DNA of 23,709 nucleotides, taken from OFTM291 sp041741375. GTDB taxonomy: Bacteria; Gemmatimonadota; Gemmatimonadetes; Gemmatimonadales; GWC2-71-9. The DNA lies in the NCBI GenBank assembly GCA_041741375.1, contig JBGSKF010000119.1, positions 1-23,709 on the forward strand. Direction: 5' to 3'. The notes beneath the pieces are model-generated. The model made no database searches. It had not been told where the DNA came from and saw only the letters and a program-made list of their open reading frames with translations. Each line of letters opens with the position of its first letter. Position 1 is the stretch's first letter. Shown piece by piece: positions 6,401 through 17,914 of the stretch. The translations under genes were made by a program, and so were the position numbers.

Positions 6401-7912
6401 GCCGTGATGCTCGACGAGCTGCGGTACCTGCTGGAGGGCCAGGAGGTGGCCCTGCTGCTGCGAGCCGGGAGTGTCGAGGAATATCGTCCCTCCGGAACGA
6501 AGCTGACCGCGACGGTTCTGAAGGACGTGGATCTGACCGAGGCGGACCTCAAGACCCTCCGGGTGGCCAACAAGACGGCCAATGAACGAATCCGGGCGAC
6601 CATCGAAGCGGCCACCCGGGAGCGGGCCCGCGTGGAGGAGAAGGCCGAGGACCAGATCGACAAGATCCTGCAGCCGGACGAACTCCCGCCGGGCGTGATC
6701 CAGCTGGTGAAGGTGTATCTGGGAGAGAAGCGCAAGGTGTCCGTCGGTGACAAGATGGCGGGCCGCCACGGGAACAAGGGCATCGTGGCCCGCATCGTCC
6801 CCGAGGAGGACATGCCGTTTCTCCCCGATGGCACTCCGGTGGACATCGTCCTCAACCCGCTCGGCGTGCCGAGCCGGATGAACGTGGGGCAGATCCTCGA
6901 GACCCACCTGGGCTGGTGCGCCCGGATTCTGGGATTCAAGGCGAAGACGCCCGTCTTCCGAGGGGCGGCCGAGGGAGAAATCGGAATCCTCCTCCGGCTG
7001 GCCGGCCTCACCTGGGCGGTGGACTCGCTCCGGTTGCCTCAGCCCGCGCCGGAGGCGGGGCCGGCCCTGATCCAGACCCTGCAGGAGGATATCCGCGCCT
7101 CGGGGGAACAGCGGACCAAGCTCGATCACATCGACCTTGCCCTGCTGGGGCGGAAGGATGCCCATCCCACCATCAAGGCCCTCTTCAAGGACATCGAGGG
7201 CTGCGTCCGGGCGGCCGGAGTGACCCTGGGCGAACGCCTGCAGGAACAGGCCCGAGTGGAGGTGGCGCATCACGAGGCGCTTCTCGAGGGCGCCGAGTCG
7301 GCCGCGGAACGGAAGGAACTGGAGAAACTTCTGCGGGCCCTTCGGACGGCCGCCGCGGAAGATGGCGCCACCCACCTGGAACAGGCGGGACAACCGGCGA
7401 TCGCGGCGGTGGTGCGTGGCAAGGTGTCGGCGGACCAGGTGTCCGCTGCGGTGGGGGAGCTCATCCAGTACGCGGGGTTGACGCCGTCGGGAAAGGTCCG
7501 CCTCCGGGACGGGCGGACGGGGCAGACGTTCGCGACCGAGGTGACGGTCGGGACGATCTACATGCTCAAGCTCTCACACCTGGTGGACGACAAGATTCAC
7601 GCCCGGTCGATTGGTCCCTACTCGCTGGTGACGCAGCAGCCGCTGGCCGGCAAGGCCCAGTTCGGCGGGCAGCGGTTCGGCGAAATGGAGGTGTGGGCCC
7701 TGGAGGCCTACGGGGCCGCGCATCTCCTGCAGGAGATGCTGACCGTCAAGTCCGACGACGTGAACGGACGCAGCAAGGTGTACGAGGCGATCGTGAAGGG
7801 CCAGAACCTGCCGGAACCGGGCATTCCCGAGTCGTTCAACGTGCTGGTCAAGGAGCTCCAGGCCCTGGGGCTCAAGGTGACCCTCGGCACGTCCGCAGAT
7901 AGCGAGGAGTAG
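3440..7912 (+). CDS. rpoB: RNA polymerase beta subunit
   Basis: A 1490-residue beta subunit of the core RNA polymerase, longer than the 1342 residues of E. coli. Visible landmarks are the N-terminal lobe ([20 protein letters not shown]), the rifampicin cluster [13 protein letters not shown] (about 522-534) with [20 protein letters not shown] after it, the [13 protein letters not shown] segment, the active-site [12 protein letters not shown] with Lys1105 and Lys1113 (E. coli 1065 and 1073), and the C-terminal [19 protein letters not shown] clamp region. E. coli-like insertions are present in the lobe and before GDKMAG, and an additional helical stretch occupies about 1160-1346. The rifampicin pocket has Asn543 where E. 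coli has His526. The ATG at 3440 gives a family-like N terminus; the ribosome site is weak (GAGTGAG). rpoC starts 5 bases after the stop. Confidence 0.98.
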   Translation: [1490 protein letters not shown]

Positions 7913-7917
7913 CGTCG

Positions 7918-12453
<4,536 letters not shown>

Positions 12454-12496
12454 GTCGTGGGGGGAGCGTTCCTTGATGACCGATGAGGATGGGGGC

Positions 12497-12530
12497 GGGG
12501 CACTCCGACGAGGGGTGCCCCGTTTCCGTT
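12497..12530 (+). terminator. Intrinsic-type terminator after rpoC
   Basis: GGGGCAC (12497-12503) pairs with GTGCCCC (12515-12521), an inner CC/GG pair continues past a T/G mismatch, and the loop is GACGA. GTTTCCGTT follows, a short U-rich run. It lies 43 bases after the rpoC stop and closes the ribosomal protein/polymerase operon. The U-tract is weak, as often in GC-rich genomes. Confidence 0.7.
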
Positions 12531-12564
12531 CGGGAGCATCGGGAACCGGGCCGGTAGCGTGGCG

Positions 12565-12607
12565 TACAATAGAGTGGCCTCCGAGCCCGGATGAGGTCCG
12601 ACTCGGA
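12565..12607 (+). promoter_or_regulatory. Candidate promoter -10 and start-proximal hairpin for the efflux operon
   Basis: TACAAT at 12565-12570 matches the -10 consensus at five of six bases; no good -35 is seen 16-18 bases upstream. The expected start is near 12577. A nested inverted repeat follows: TCCGAG (12580-12585)/CTCGGA (12602-12607) around CGGA/TCCG. It could act as an operator or as a 5' RNA hairpin. The leader to the gene would be about 200 bases. Confidence 0.4.
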
Positions 12608-12783
12608 TGAACGGGGAGGTCCGGATCGGGATCGGGGACGTTCTCCCCGGAATGGCGCCGGTCGCCCGTTTCCTCAACAGAGATGGACTCTGGCGCGTAA
12701 ATGCCGTGAGCAGTTGAACTTCAGATGGCCCGTGCCGGCGGACGTTCCCTGGCCCGGTTTGACCGCCGTGTCCTTGAGGAACG

Positions 12784-13896
12784 ATGACGATGCCACTTCC
12801 CCCCCGTGCTCTTCGATGGCCCCCGGTTTCCGCCGGGGCCCTGGTTCTTGCGTCGCTCGCGGGGTGTTCCTCGGGCACCGCAGCGGGCACGGGGCAGGGT
12901 CCCCGGGGCAACCTCCCGGTGTCCGTGGTCCAGGTGGAGAGGCAGGATCTGACCCGGGAGGTGGTGCTGGCGGGATCGGTCGAACCGGTGCGCTCAATCG
13001 AGGTCAACAGCCGGGCTGCGGGAACAGTCCTCACGGTTCGGGTGCAGGAAGGGGATCGGGTCCGCCAGGGACAGCTGATGCTCGAACTGGATGCCCGGGA
13101 AACCGCGGCCCAGTTGGAGCGCGCCCGGGCGGTGCTGGCCAATGCGGAGACGGCCTTTCGGCGGAGCGAAGAGATGCATCGCGCCGCCATCATCACGAGC
13201 GCGGAGTTTGAGCAGGCCCGCGCGGCCTTTCAGACCGCCGGGAGCGACGTGAACCTGTGGGAAACCCGCCTCGATTTCACCCGGGTCCGGGCGCCGAGTG
13301 CCGGAGTGGTGACGGCCAAGCTGATCGAGGCGGGGAGTGCCGTCAATCCGAACCAGCGGCTGTTCGACATCGCGGATGATGCTCTGATGGTCGTGCGGGT
13401 GCAGATGTCCGAACTGGATGTCGTGCATGTCCAGGAGCGCGATGTCGTGCGCGTGACTCTCGACGCCCACCCGGACGCGGTGTTGCGGGGGTCGGTGCGC
13501 CGCATTTTCCCGAGTGCCGATCCCACCACGCGGTTGCTCCCGGTGGAGGTGGCCCTGCATGAGCCTCCTCCGGGCGTGACGGTGCGGCCGGGCTACCTGG
13601 CCCGAGTCCACCTCACCCTTGATTCGCGGCCCGGGGTTCTGGTCATCCCCGCCGCGGCGGTGGGTGCGAGCACGACCGGACCGTTCGCCTATCTGGTGGA
13701 GGCCGACACCCTGGTGCGGCGCCCGATCACGGTCGGGCTCACGTCGAGCGGGATGGTGGAGGCGGTCACGGGGCTCGAACCCGGCGCGCTGGTGGTGACC
13801 TCGGGTCACCTGGGGCTGCGCGCGGGTGTCACCGTCCGCATCATGAATCGCGCCGCGCTGTCCCCGGATGGCGGAGAGGAGATCCGGAACCCATGA
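12784..13896 (+). CDS. Efflux RND transporter periplasmic adaptor (HlyD/AcrA-type lipoprotein)
   Basis: A 370-residue membrane fusion protein that would bridge the inner-membrane RND pump to an outer-membrane channel. The N terminus is a lipoprotein signal: Arg8/Arg11, a hydrophobic stretch and the lipobox LAGC with Cys28. A biotinyl-lipoyl half-domain with AAGTVLTVRVQEGDRVRQGQ (about 78-97) comes first. A short coiled hairpin of about 100-160 follows (AAQLERARAVLANAETAFRR). The second lipoyl half (RVRAPSAGVVTAKLIEAGSAV) and beta-barrel domains come next, up to a membrane-proximal domain ending near 360. The short hairpin suits the RND rather than the type I secretion class. TTGAGGA precedes it; the spacing is 3 bases to ATG 12784 or 9 bases to an in-frame ATG at 12790, which may be the true start. 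Its TGA overlaps the pump ATG. The substrate is unknown, and no TolC-like gene is present. Confidence 0.92.
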   Translation: MTMPLPPRALRWPPVSAGALVLASLAGCSSGTAAGTGQGPRGNLPVSVVQVERQDLTREVVLAGSVEPVRSIEVNSRAAGTVLTVRVQEGDRVRQGQLMLELDARETAAQLERARAVLANAETAFRRSEEMHRAAIITSAEFEQARAAFQTAGSDVNLWETRLDFTRVRAPSAGVVTAKLIEAGSAVNPNQRLFDIADDALMVVRVQMSELDVVHVQERDVVRVTLDAHPDAVLRGSVRRIFPSADPTTRLLPVEVALHEPPPGVTVRPGYLARVHLTLDSRPGVLVIPAAAVGASTTGPFAYLVEADTLVRRPITVGLTSSGMVEAVTGLEPGALVVTSGHLGLRAGVTVRIMNRAALSPDGGEEIRNP

Positions 13897-16800
13897 GTCG
13901 CTTCTCGATCCCGAGTTTCTCGATTCGCCGGCCCATTGGCACGGTGGCTCTGACCACTGTCGTGGTGGTGCTGGGACTCTATTACGGACGCCAGCTTCCC
14001 ATCGATCTCCTGCCCCAGATCGTCTATCCGCAGGTGCGGGCCAGTGTGCGGTACCCGGGGGTGGCGCCGGAGGTCATGGAAGAGCAGGTCACCAAGATCC
14101 TGGAAACCTCGCTCTCCACGACCGAGAATCTGATCCGTCTCGAGTCGGAAACCTCCGAGGGTCAGTCGAGCGTCAATCTGTACTTCCGCTACGGCACCGA
14201 CATGAACTTCGCGCTGCAGGACGCGTCGAAGAATCTGGACCGGGCCCGGGCCCGCCTCCCGGAGGAGGCCGAGCCCCCCTCGATCTTCAAGTTCGACCCG
14301 TCCCAGTCGCCGGTGTACGAGGTGGGACTGAGCTCGGAGAGCTGGAACCTGATCGATCTGCGGCGATGGGTGGATCTCCAACTCCTGCCCCAGCTCCTGA
14401 CGGTGGATGGCGTCGCCTCGGTGGACGTGTCCGGGGGGCTCACCCGCGAGGTCCAGGTGATTCTGGACCAGGAGCGATTGCGCTCGTACGGGATGACCGT
14501 GAACGAGATTCTCACCGCATTGCGGAGCGAGAACCAGGATATCGCGGCGGGCAACCTCACCTCCGACAAGTTCGAGATCATCGGCAAGACCGACGGGAAG
14601 TTCCGGACCGTCGATGACATTCGGAATGTGCTCCTGGCGGTGCCGGGAACCTCGCAGCGGGTGCCCCTCACCGAGATTGCCTCCGTGGCCGACACCAACC
14701 GGGAGCAGCGACTCTGGGCCCGGCTGAACGGGGTTCCCGCCGTGAAGCTGTCGGTGCGCAAGCTCCCCGAGGCCAACACCGTCGCGGTGGCGGAGGGAGT
14801 TGCCTCCCGCTTCGCGCAACTGGGTCAAGCCCGGTTCATCCCGCCCGAGATCAACTACCGGGTCGTGGCGGATCAGTCCTTCTTCGTCAAGAGCGCGTTG
14901 GCCAGCGTACAGGGCGCCGCTCTCGCCGGAGCCGCGCTGGCGATGGTGGTCGTCTTCCTTTTCTTCGGGAGCCTGCGCAAGACCTTCATCATCGGACTGT
15001 CGATTCCGATCGCCGTCCTCGCAACCCTGGCCCTGATGGGGTGGGCCGGGCTGACCCTCAACATCATGACGCTCGGGGGTCTCGCCCTCGGCGTGGGGCT
15101 CCTGCTCGACAGCGGCATCGTGATGCTGGAGAACATCTTCCGCCTGCGATCGAAGGGACTCGATGCCGAGGCGGCTGCGCACGAGGGATCGGCCGAGGTC
15201 ACCAGCGCCGTCGTGGCCTCCACGGTGACGAACCTGGCGGCCGTCGTTCCCTTCCTCCTGATCTCGGGGCTGGCGGCACTCATTTTCCGCGAGCTGATCC
15301 TCACCATCACCCTGTCGATGGTGGGAGCCTTGCTCACGGCCCTCAGTCTGGTCCCGATGCTGACCGCCCAGCTCGCCAAGATCCGCTGGCAGAGCAACCT
15401 GGGGAACTGGCGTCCCATTCGCGCGTTCAATGCCGCGGTCGGCCGATCGACCGACATCTATCGGCGGTTGGCCCGATGGACGCTGACGCATCGTCTCGTG
15501 GTGGTCGGAGGGTCGTTCGGCGTCCTTTTCCTGGTCCTGCTTGCCGTTCGTGGCTTGCCCAATGAATTTCTGCCCGTCGTGGATGACGGTGCGGTGTCGG
15601 TGAACGTGAACATGCCACCCGGAACCCCGCCGGACCGGACCAATGCCATTGTTCGGCAGATGGAGGAAATGGTGCGCGCCCGGCCGTTCGTCCAGGATAT
15701 TTTTGCCACGGCGGGGGGGTTCTTCTTCGGGGGATCGACCGCCGAAAGCGGGGGGCGCGGATCGGTGAGCATTCAGCTCACGCCCGCGAGCGAACGGCGC
15801 GGCATGCCGGCGTCCCAGTGGGTGGCCGACCTGCAGGAGGAGATCAACGCGCTGGGCGTTCCCGGAGCGCGCATCGGAGTGCGCCCGCCCCGCATCCGGG
15901 GCCTTCGCACCAACATCTCCGGATCCGATGTGGCGATCGCGGTCCAGGGGGATGACCTGATTCTGCTGCAACAGATCGCGAACGACGTCCTGAACACGAT
16001 CAAGGGGATCCCGGGGCTGGAAGGCCTGCAGCTCTCCGCCGAGGATGCGAGCCCCCAGCTCTCGATCCGGGTGGACCGGGAGCGGATCGCCGATCTGGGA
16101 CTTCGCCCCGCGGATGTGGGACAGAGCGTGCGCACCGCCCTCGAAGGAGCGACCCCCACCCGATTCACCGACGGGACCTTCGAATACGATGTGCGGGTGC
16201 GGCTTCCCCGCGAACAATTCCAGAGCGCCGAGGACCTGGGCACCATCGCCCTGTTCGGAGGGCGCGACCAGGCGATCTACCTGCGGGACGTCGCCACCAT
16301 CCGCTTCGGGTCGGGACCGAGCCGGATCACTCGGGAAAACCAGAACCGGCTGATCCGGGTCACCGGTGATGTGAACCGTTCCCAAGCCACGGTGAGCCAG
16401 GTCAACGCCGAGATTCACGACCGGCTCGCCTCCCTCGACCTGCCCAACGGCTTTGCGCTGATCTACGGCGGAGAGGAAGAGGCGATCAAGGAGAACAATC
16501 GGAACCTTGCCATCGTCATCGGCATGGCGATCTTCCTGGTGTTTGTCGTGCTGACGGTGCAGTACGAAAGTCTCGCCAATCCCCTGGTCATCATGGTGTC
16601 GATTCCCCTCGCCCTGATCGGAGTGGGAGCCGGTCTGATGATCTCCGGAACGCCTCTCAGCGCGCCGGTGCTTCTGGGGGTGATCCTGCTGGCGGGGATT
16701 GTTGTCAACAACGCGATCCTGCTCGTGGAGTACGTGGAGATCGGGCGACGGGATGGGTTGTCCATCGAGGAGGCCATCATCGAGGCGGGGGTGATCCGGC

Positions 16801-17093
16801 TCCGCCCCATTCTCATGACAACCCTCACCACCGTGCTCGGCATGCTCCCCCTGGCGCTCGGGATCGGCGAAGGTACCGAGCTCATGCAGCCGCTTGCCGT
16901 GGCGGTGGTGGGAGGGCTGACCGTTTCCACCTTCCTCACCCTGCTCATCATCCCCTCAATCTATCTGATGGTGGCCCGTGCGGCGTCCCGGTTGGGGCAC
17001 TTCCTCACGGGGGCCCCCCGGACCGAGGGGCATCCGGCCGGGCCCCGCACGGGTCCGGTGGAAGGACTCCCGGGAACGGCATCGACTCACTAG
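13893..17093 (+). CDS. RND family efflux transporter permease (AcrB-like)
   Basis: A 1066-residue inner-membrane proton-driven exporter of full RND length. The order is a first helix at about 15-33, a large periplasmic loop, helices 2-6 at about 336-480, helix 7 at about 533-553, a second periplasmic loop containing a Gly/Phe-rich GGFFFGGS, and helices 8-12 at about 868-1030. The helix 4 proton-relay motif reads GLLLDSGIVMLEN with Asp406; the neighbour that is Asp408 in AcrB is Ser407 here. The helix 10 motif is GIVVNNAILLVEY, with Asn where AcrB has Lys940. Both changes occur in heavy-metal-unrelated RND branches distinct from AcrB, so activity is plausible. GGAGAGGAG lies upstream, and the ATG overlaps the adaptor stop (ATGA), so the two form one operon. 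The substrate cannot be predicted. Confidence 0.93.
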   Translation: MSRFSIPSFSIRRPIGTVALTTVVVVLGLYYGRQLPIDLLPQIVYPQVRASVRYPGVAPEVMEEQVTKILETSLSTTENLIRLESETSEGQSSVNLYFRYGTDMNFALQDASKNLDRARARLPEEAEPPSIFKFDPSQSPVYEVGLSSESWNLIDLRRWVDLQLLPQLLTVDGVASVDVSGGLTREVQVILDQERLRSYGMTVNEILTALRSENQDIAAGNLTSDKFEIIGKTDGKFRTVDDIRNVLLAVPGTSQRVPLTEIASVADTNREQRLWARLNGVPAVKLSVRKLPEANTVAVAEGVASRFAQLGQARFIPPEINYRVVADQSFFVKSALASVQGAALAGAALAMVVVFLFFGSLRKTFIIGLSIPIAVLATLALMGWAGLTLNIMTLGGLALGVGLLLDSGIVMLENIFRLRSKGLDAEAAAHEGSAEVTSAVVASTVTNLAAVVPFLLISGLAALIFRELILTITLSMVGALLTALSLVPMLTAQLAKIRWQSNLGNWRPIRAFNAAVGRSTDIYRRLARWTLTHRLVVVGGSFGVLFLVLLAVRGLPNEFLPVVDDGAVSVNVNMPPGTPPDRTNAIVRQMEEMVRARPFVQDIFATAGGFFFGGSTAESGGRGSVSIQLTPASERRGMPASQWVADLQEEINALGVPGARIGVRPPRIRGLRTNISGSDVAIAVQGDDLILLQQIANDVLNTIKGIPGLEGLQLSAEDASPQLSIRVDRERIADLGLRPADVGQSVRTALEGATPTRFTDGTFEYDVRVRLPREQFQSAEDLGTIALFGGRDQAIYLRDVATIRFGSGPSRITRENQNRLIRVTGDVNRSQATVSQVNAEIHDRLASLDLPNGFALIYGGEEEAIKENNRNLAIVIGMAIFLVFVVLTVQYESLANPLVIMVSIPLALIGVGAGLMISGTPLSAPVLLGVILLAGIVVNNAILLVEYVEIGRRDGLSIEEAIIEAGVIRLRPILMTTLTTVLGMLPLALGIGEGTELMQPLAVAVVGGLTVSTFLTLLIIPSIYLMVARAASRLGHFLTGAPRTEGHPAGPRTGPVEGLPGTASTH

Positions 17094-17120
17094 CCTGCCC
17101 AGGGGCTGTGACTGCGCGGG

Positions 17121-17158
17121 AGATCAGGGCATCGGTATATTCACCGGTGCCCTGATTT
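17121..17158. terminator. Strong hairpin terminator after the efflux operon
   Basis: A 16-bp stem (17121-17136 with 17143-17158, two G-U pairs) with loop ATATTC. The nine-base arms ATCAGGGCA and TGCCCTGAT pair perfectly. The 3' arm ends in TTT followed by CC. It lies 27 bases after the pump stop and is symmetrical enough to work on both strands. The TATATT across the loop resembles a -10 box, so it may also include promoter sequence for the next gene, but I see no -35 at a proper distance. Confidence 0.75.
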
Positions 17159-17177
17159 CCCGTCTGGAGCCCGTCTC

Positions 17178-17705
17178 ATGATCATGTCCGGAGCGTCACT
17201 CCGCTGGATCGTGCCCGCCACGGTGGTCTTCGCCCTCCTGCTGCTGTCCCATGCCGCGGGGGCGATCGTGTCCGGTGTCCTGCCCTCGCAGGTGGATGAT
17301 GTCCGCTGGCGTTTCGGGGCGTTCGGCATCGCCGCGGGCCAGCTCCTCCCTCTCCTGGCGGCACTGATTCTGGGGATGGTTCTGGCGGGGGGGCAGGAGT
17401 GGCGTCGGACGCTTCGGACTCTCGCGATCCTGGCGCTGACCGGGTTCCTGATCCTGTCGGCGGGAGCGATCAACTTCGGATTGGATGCCCTGACCCTGTA
17501 CCGGGAGGTGGCCTTCTCCGCGCGCCCCGGCTTCATCCTGGCCGTGGTGCGAGTGGCACTCGTGTCCTTGGTGGCCGGGGTGCTGCTCCTGGTGCTCGGC
17601 GTCGGGGGGTGGCGGGGGAGTCGCCGTGCCGAGCGTCGGAAGGGGCCGCCGGTCCCGATCCTTCAGCGGTCGGCTCCGCCGGTTTCCCCGGTGTCCCCGG
17701 GCTGA
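17178..17705 (+). CDS. Hypothetical four-helix membrane protein
   Basis: A 175-residue protein I do not recognise. Four hydrophobic segments are clear, at about residues 10-32, 47-70, 78-105 and 118-145, so it is probably an integral inner-membrane protein. A basic stretch follows (WRGSRRAERRKG, about 148-159), then a Pro/Ser/Val-rich tail ending PPVSPVSPG. No catalytic or binding motif is visible. GGAG at 17166-17169 lies 8 bases before the ATG, and an in-frame ATG two codons later is an alternative start. It follows the hairpin terminator, so it is likely a separate unit. Its stop codon lies in the loop of a palindrome (17696-17713), so the tail may have been created by repeat insertion. 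Codon pattern and four coherent helices support a real gene. Confidence 0.7.
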   Translation: MIMSGASLRWIVPATVVFALLLLSHAAGAIVSGVLPSQVDDVRWRFGAFGIAAGQLLPLLAALILGMVLAGGQEWRRTLRTLAILALTGFLILSAGAINFGLDALTLYREVAFSARPGFILAVVRVALVSLVAGVLLLVLGVGGWRGSRRAERRKGPPVPILQRSAPPVSPVSPG

Positions 17706-17713
17706 AGCCCGGG
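17696..17713. repeat. Palindrome 1 of the intergenic repeat cluster
   Basis: CCCGGGC and GCCCGGG form a perfect 7-bp stem with loop TGAA. The loop contains the TGA stop codon of the membrane-protein gene. Palindromes of this CCCGGGCTGAAGCCCGGG kind are, as I recall, repeated between genes in several GC-rich genomes. It may also act as a terminator, but no T-tract follows. Confidence 0.65.
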
Positions 17714-17734
17714 AGCCCTCCCCGTGTTCCGTGG

Positions 17735-17754
17735 GTGCGCCGCTTGCGGCGCAC
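17735..17754. repeat. Palindrome 2 (GTGCGCCG/CGGCGCAC)
   Basis: A perfect 8-bp stem with loop CTTG. Its core TGCGCCGC...GCGGCGCA is the same as that of the palindrome at 17782-17805, so the two are copies of one repeat type about 47 bases apart. Confidence 0.7.
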
Positions 17755-17781
17755 TTGGAGCAGGGAAATCGGACTCACCAA

Positions 17782-17805
17782 GGGTGCGCCGCACGCGGCG
17801 CACCC
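17782..17805. repeat. Palindrome 3 (GGGTGCGCCG/CGGCGCACCC)
   Basis: A perfect 10-bp stem with loop CACG, sharing its core with the palindrome at 17735-17754. It lies between two convergent genes and could stop transcription from both sides, although no T-tract is present. Confidence 0.7.
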
Positions 17806-17836
17806 GCAGAAGGGCCCGCACCCACAGAAGGGCCCG
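17801..17836. repeat. Tandem 18-bp repeat, two copies
   Basis: CACCCGCAGAAGGGCCCG (17801-17818) is followed directly by CACCCACAGAAGGGCCCG (17819-17836), with one mismatch. The first copy overlaps the right arm of the palindrome at 17782-17805. Confidence 0.8.
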
Positions 17837-17886
17837 TGGTTGGTCTGCCGCTTCGCGGGCTATCCCGTCGTCCGAGGCCCGTGACC

Positions 17887-17914
17887 ACTTCGAACTTCAC
17901 ACTTCGAACTTCTA
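17887..17914. repeat. Tandem 14-bp repeat containing TTCGAA, two copies
   Basis: ACTTCGAACTTC occurs at 17887-17898 and again at 17901-17912, a 14-base period with identical first 12 bases. Each copy has the palindrome TTCGAA. The second copy reaches the stop codon (17912-17914) of the minus-strand lipoprotein gene. It is much more AT-rich than its surroundings. Confidence 0.75.

Larger units (their letters stand above)
12454..12783. other. rpoC to efflux-operon spacer (330 bp)
   Basis: No convincing gene is present. From left to right it holds the terminator at 12497-12530, a -10-like TACAAT at 12565-12570, a nested hairpin at 12580-12607, about 165 bases with no recognisable signal, and a TTGAGGA ribosome site at 12774-12780. 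Open frames here run into the efflux gene in another frame and are not supported. Confidence 0.6.

Noticed and set aside
12591..13211. Separate gene in the rpoC-efflux spacer
   Set aside because: The open frame overlaps most of the adaptor gene in another frame, and its composition is that of a shadow frame.
13806..16418. Long minus-strand open frame (870 codons) opposite the RND pump
   Set aside because: It is an antisense shadow of a clear membrane transporter; the product lacks domains and has the composition expected of the complementary strand.
17690..17914. CRISPR array at the repeat cluster
   Set aside because: The repeats are of different kinds, only two copies each, without regular spacers, and no cas genes are nearby.
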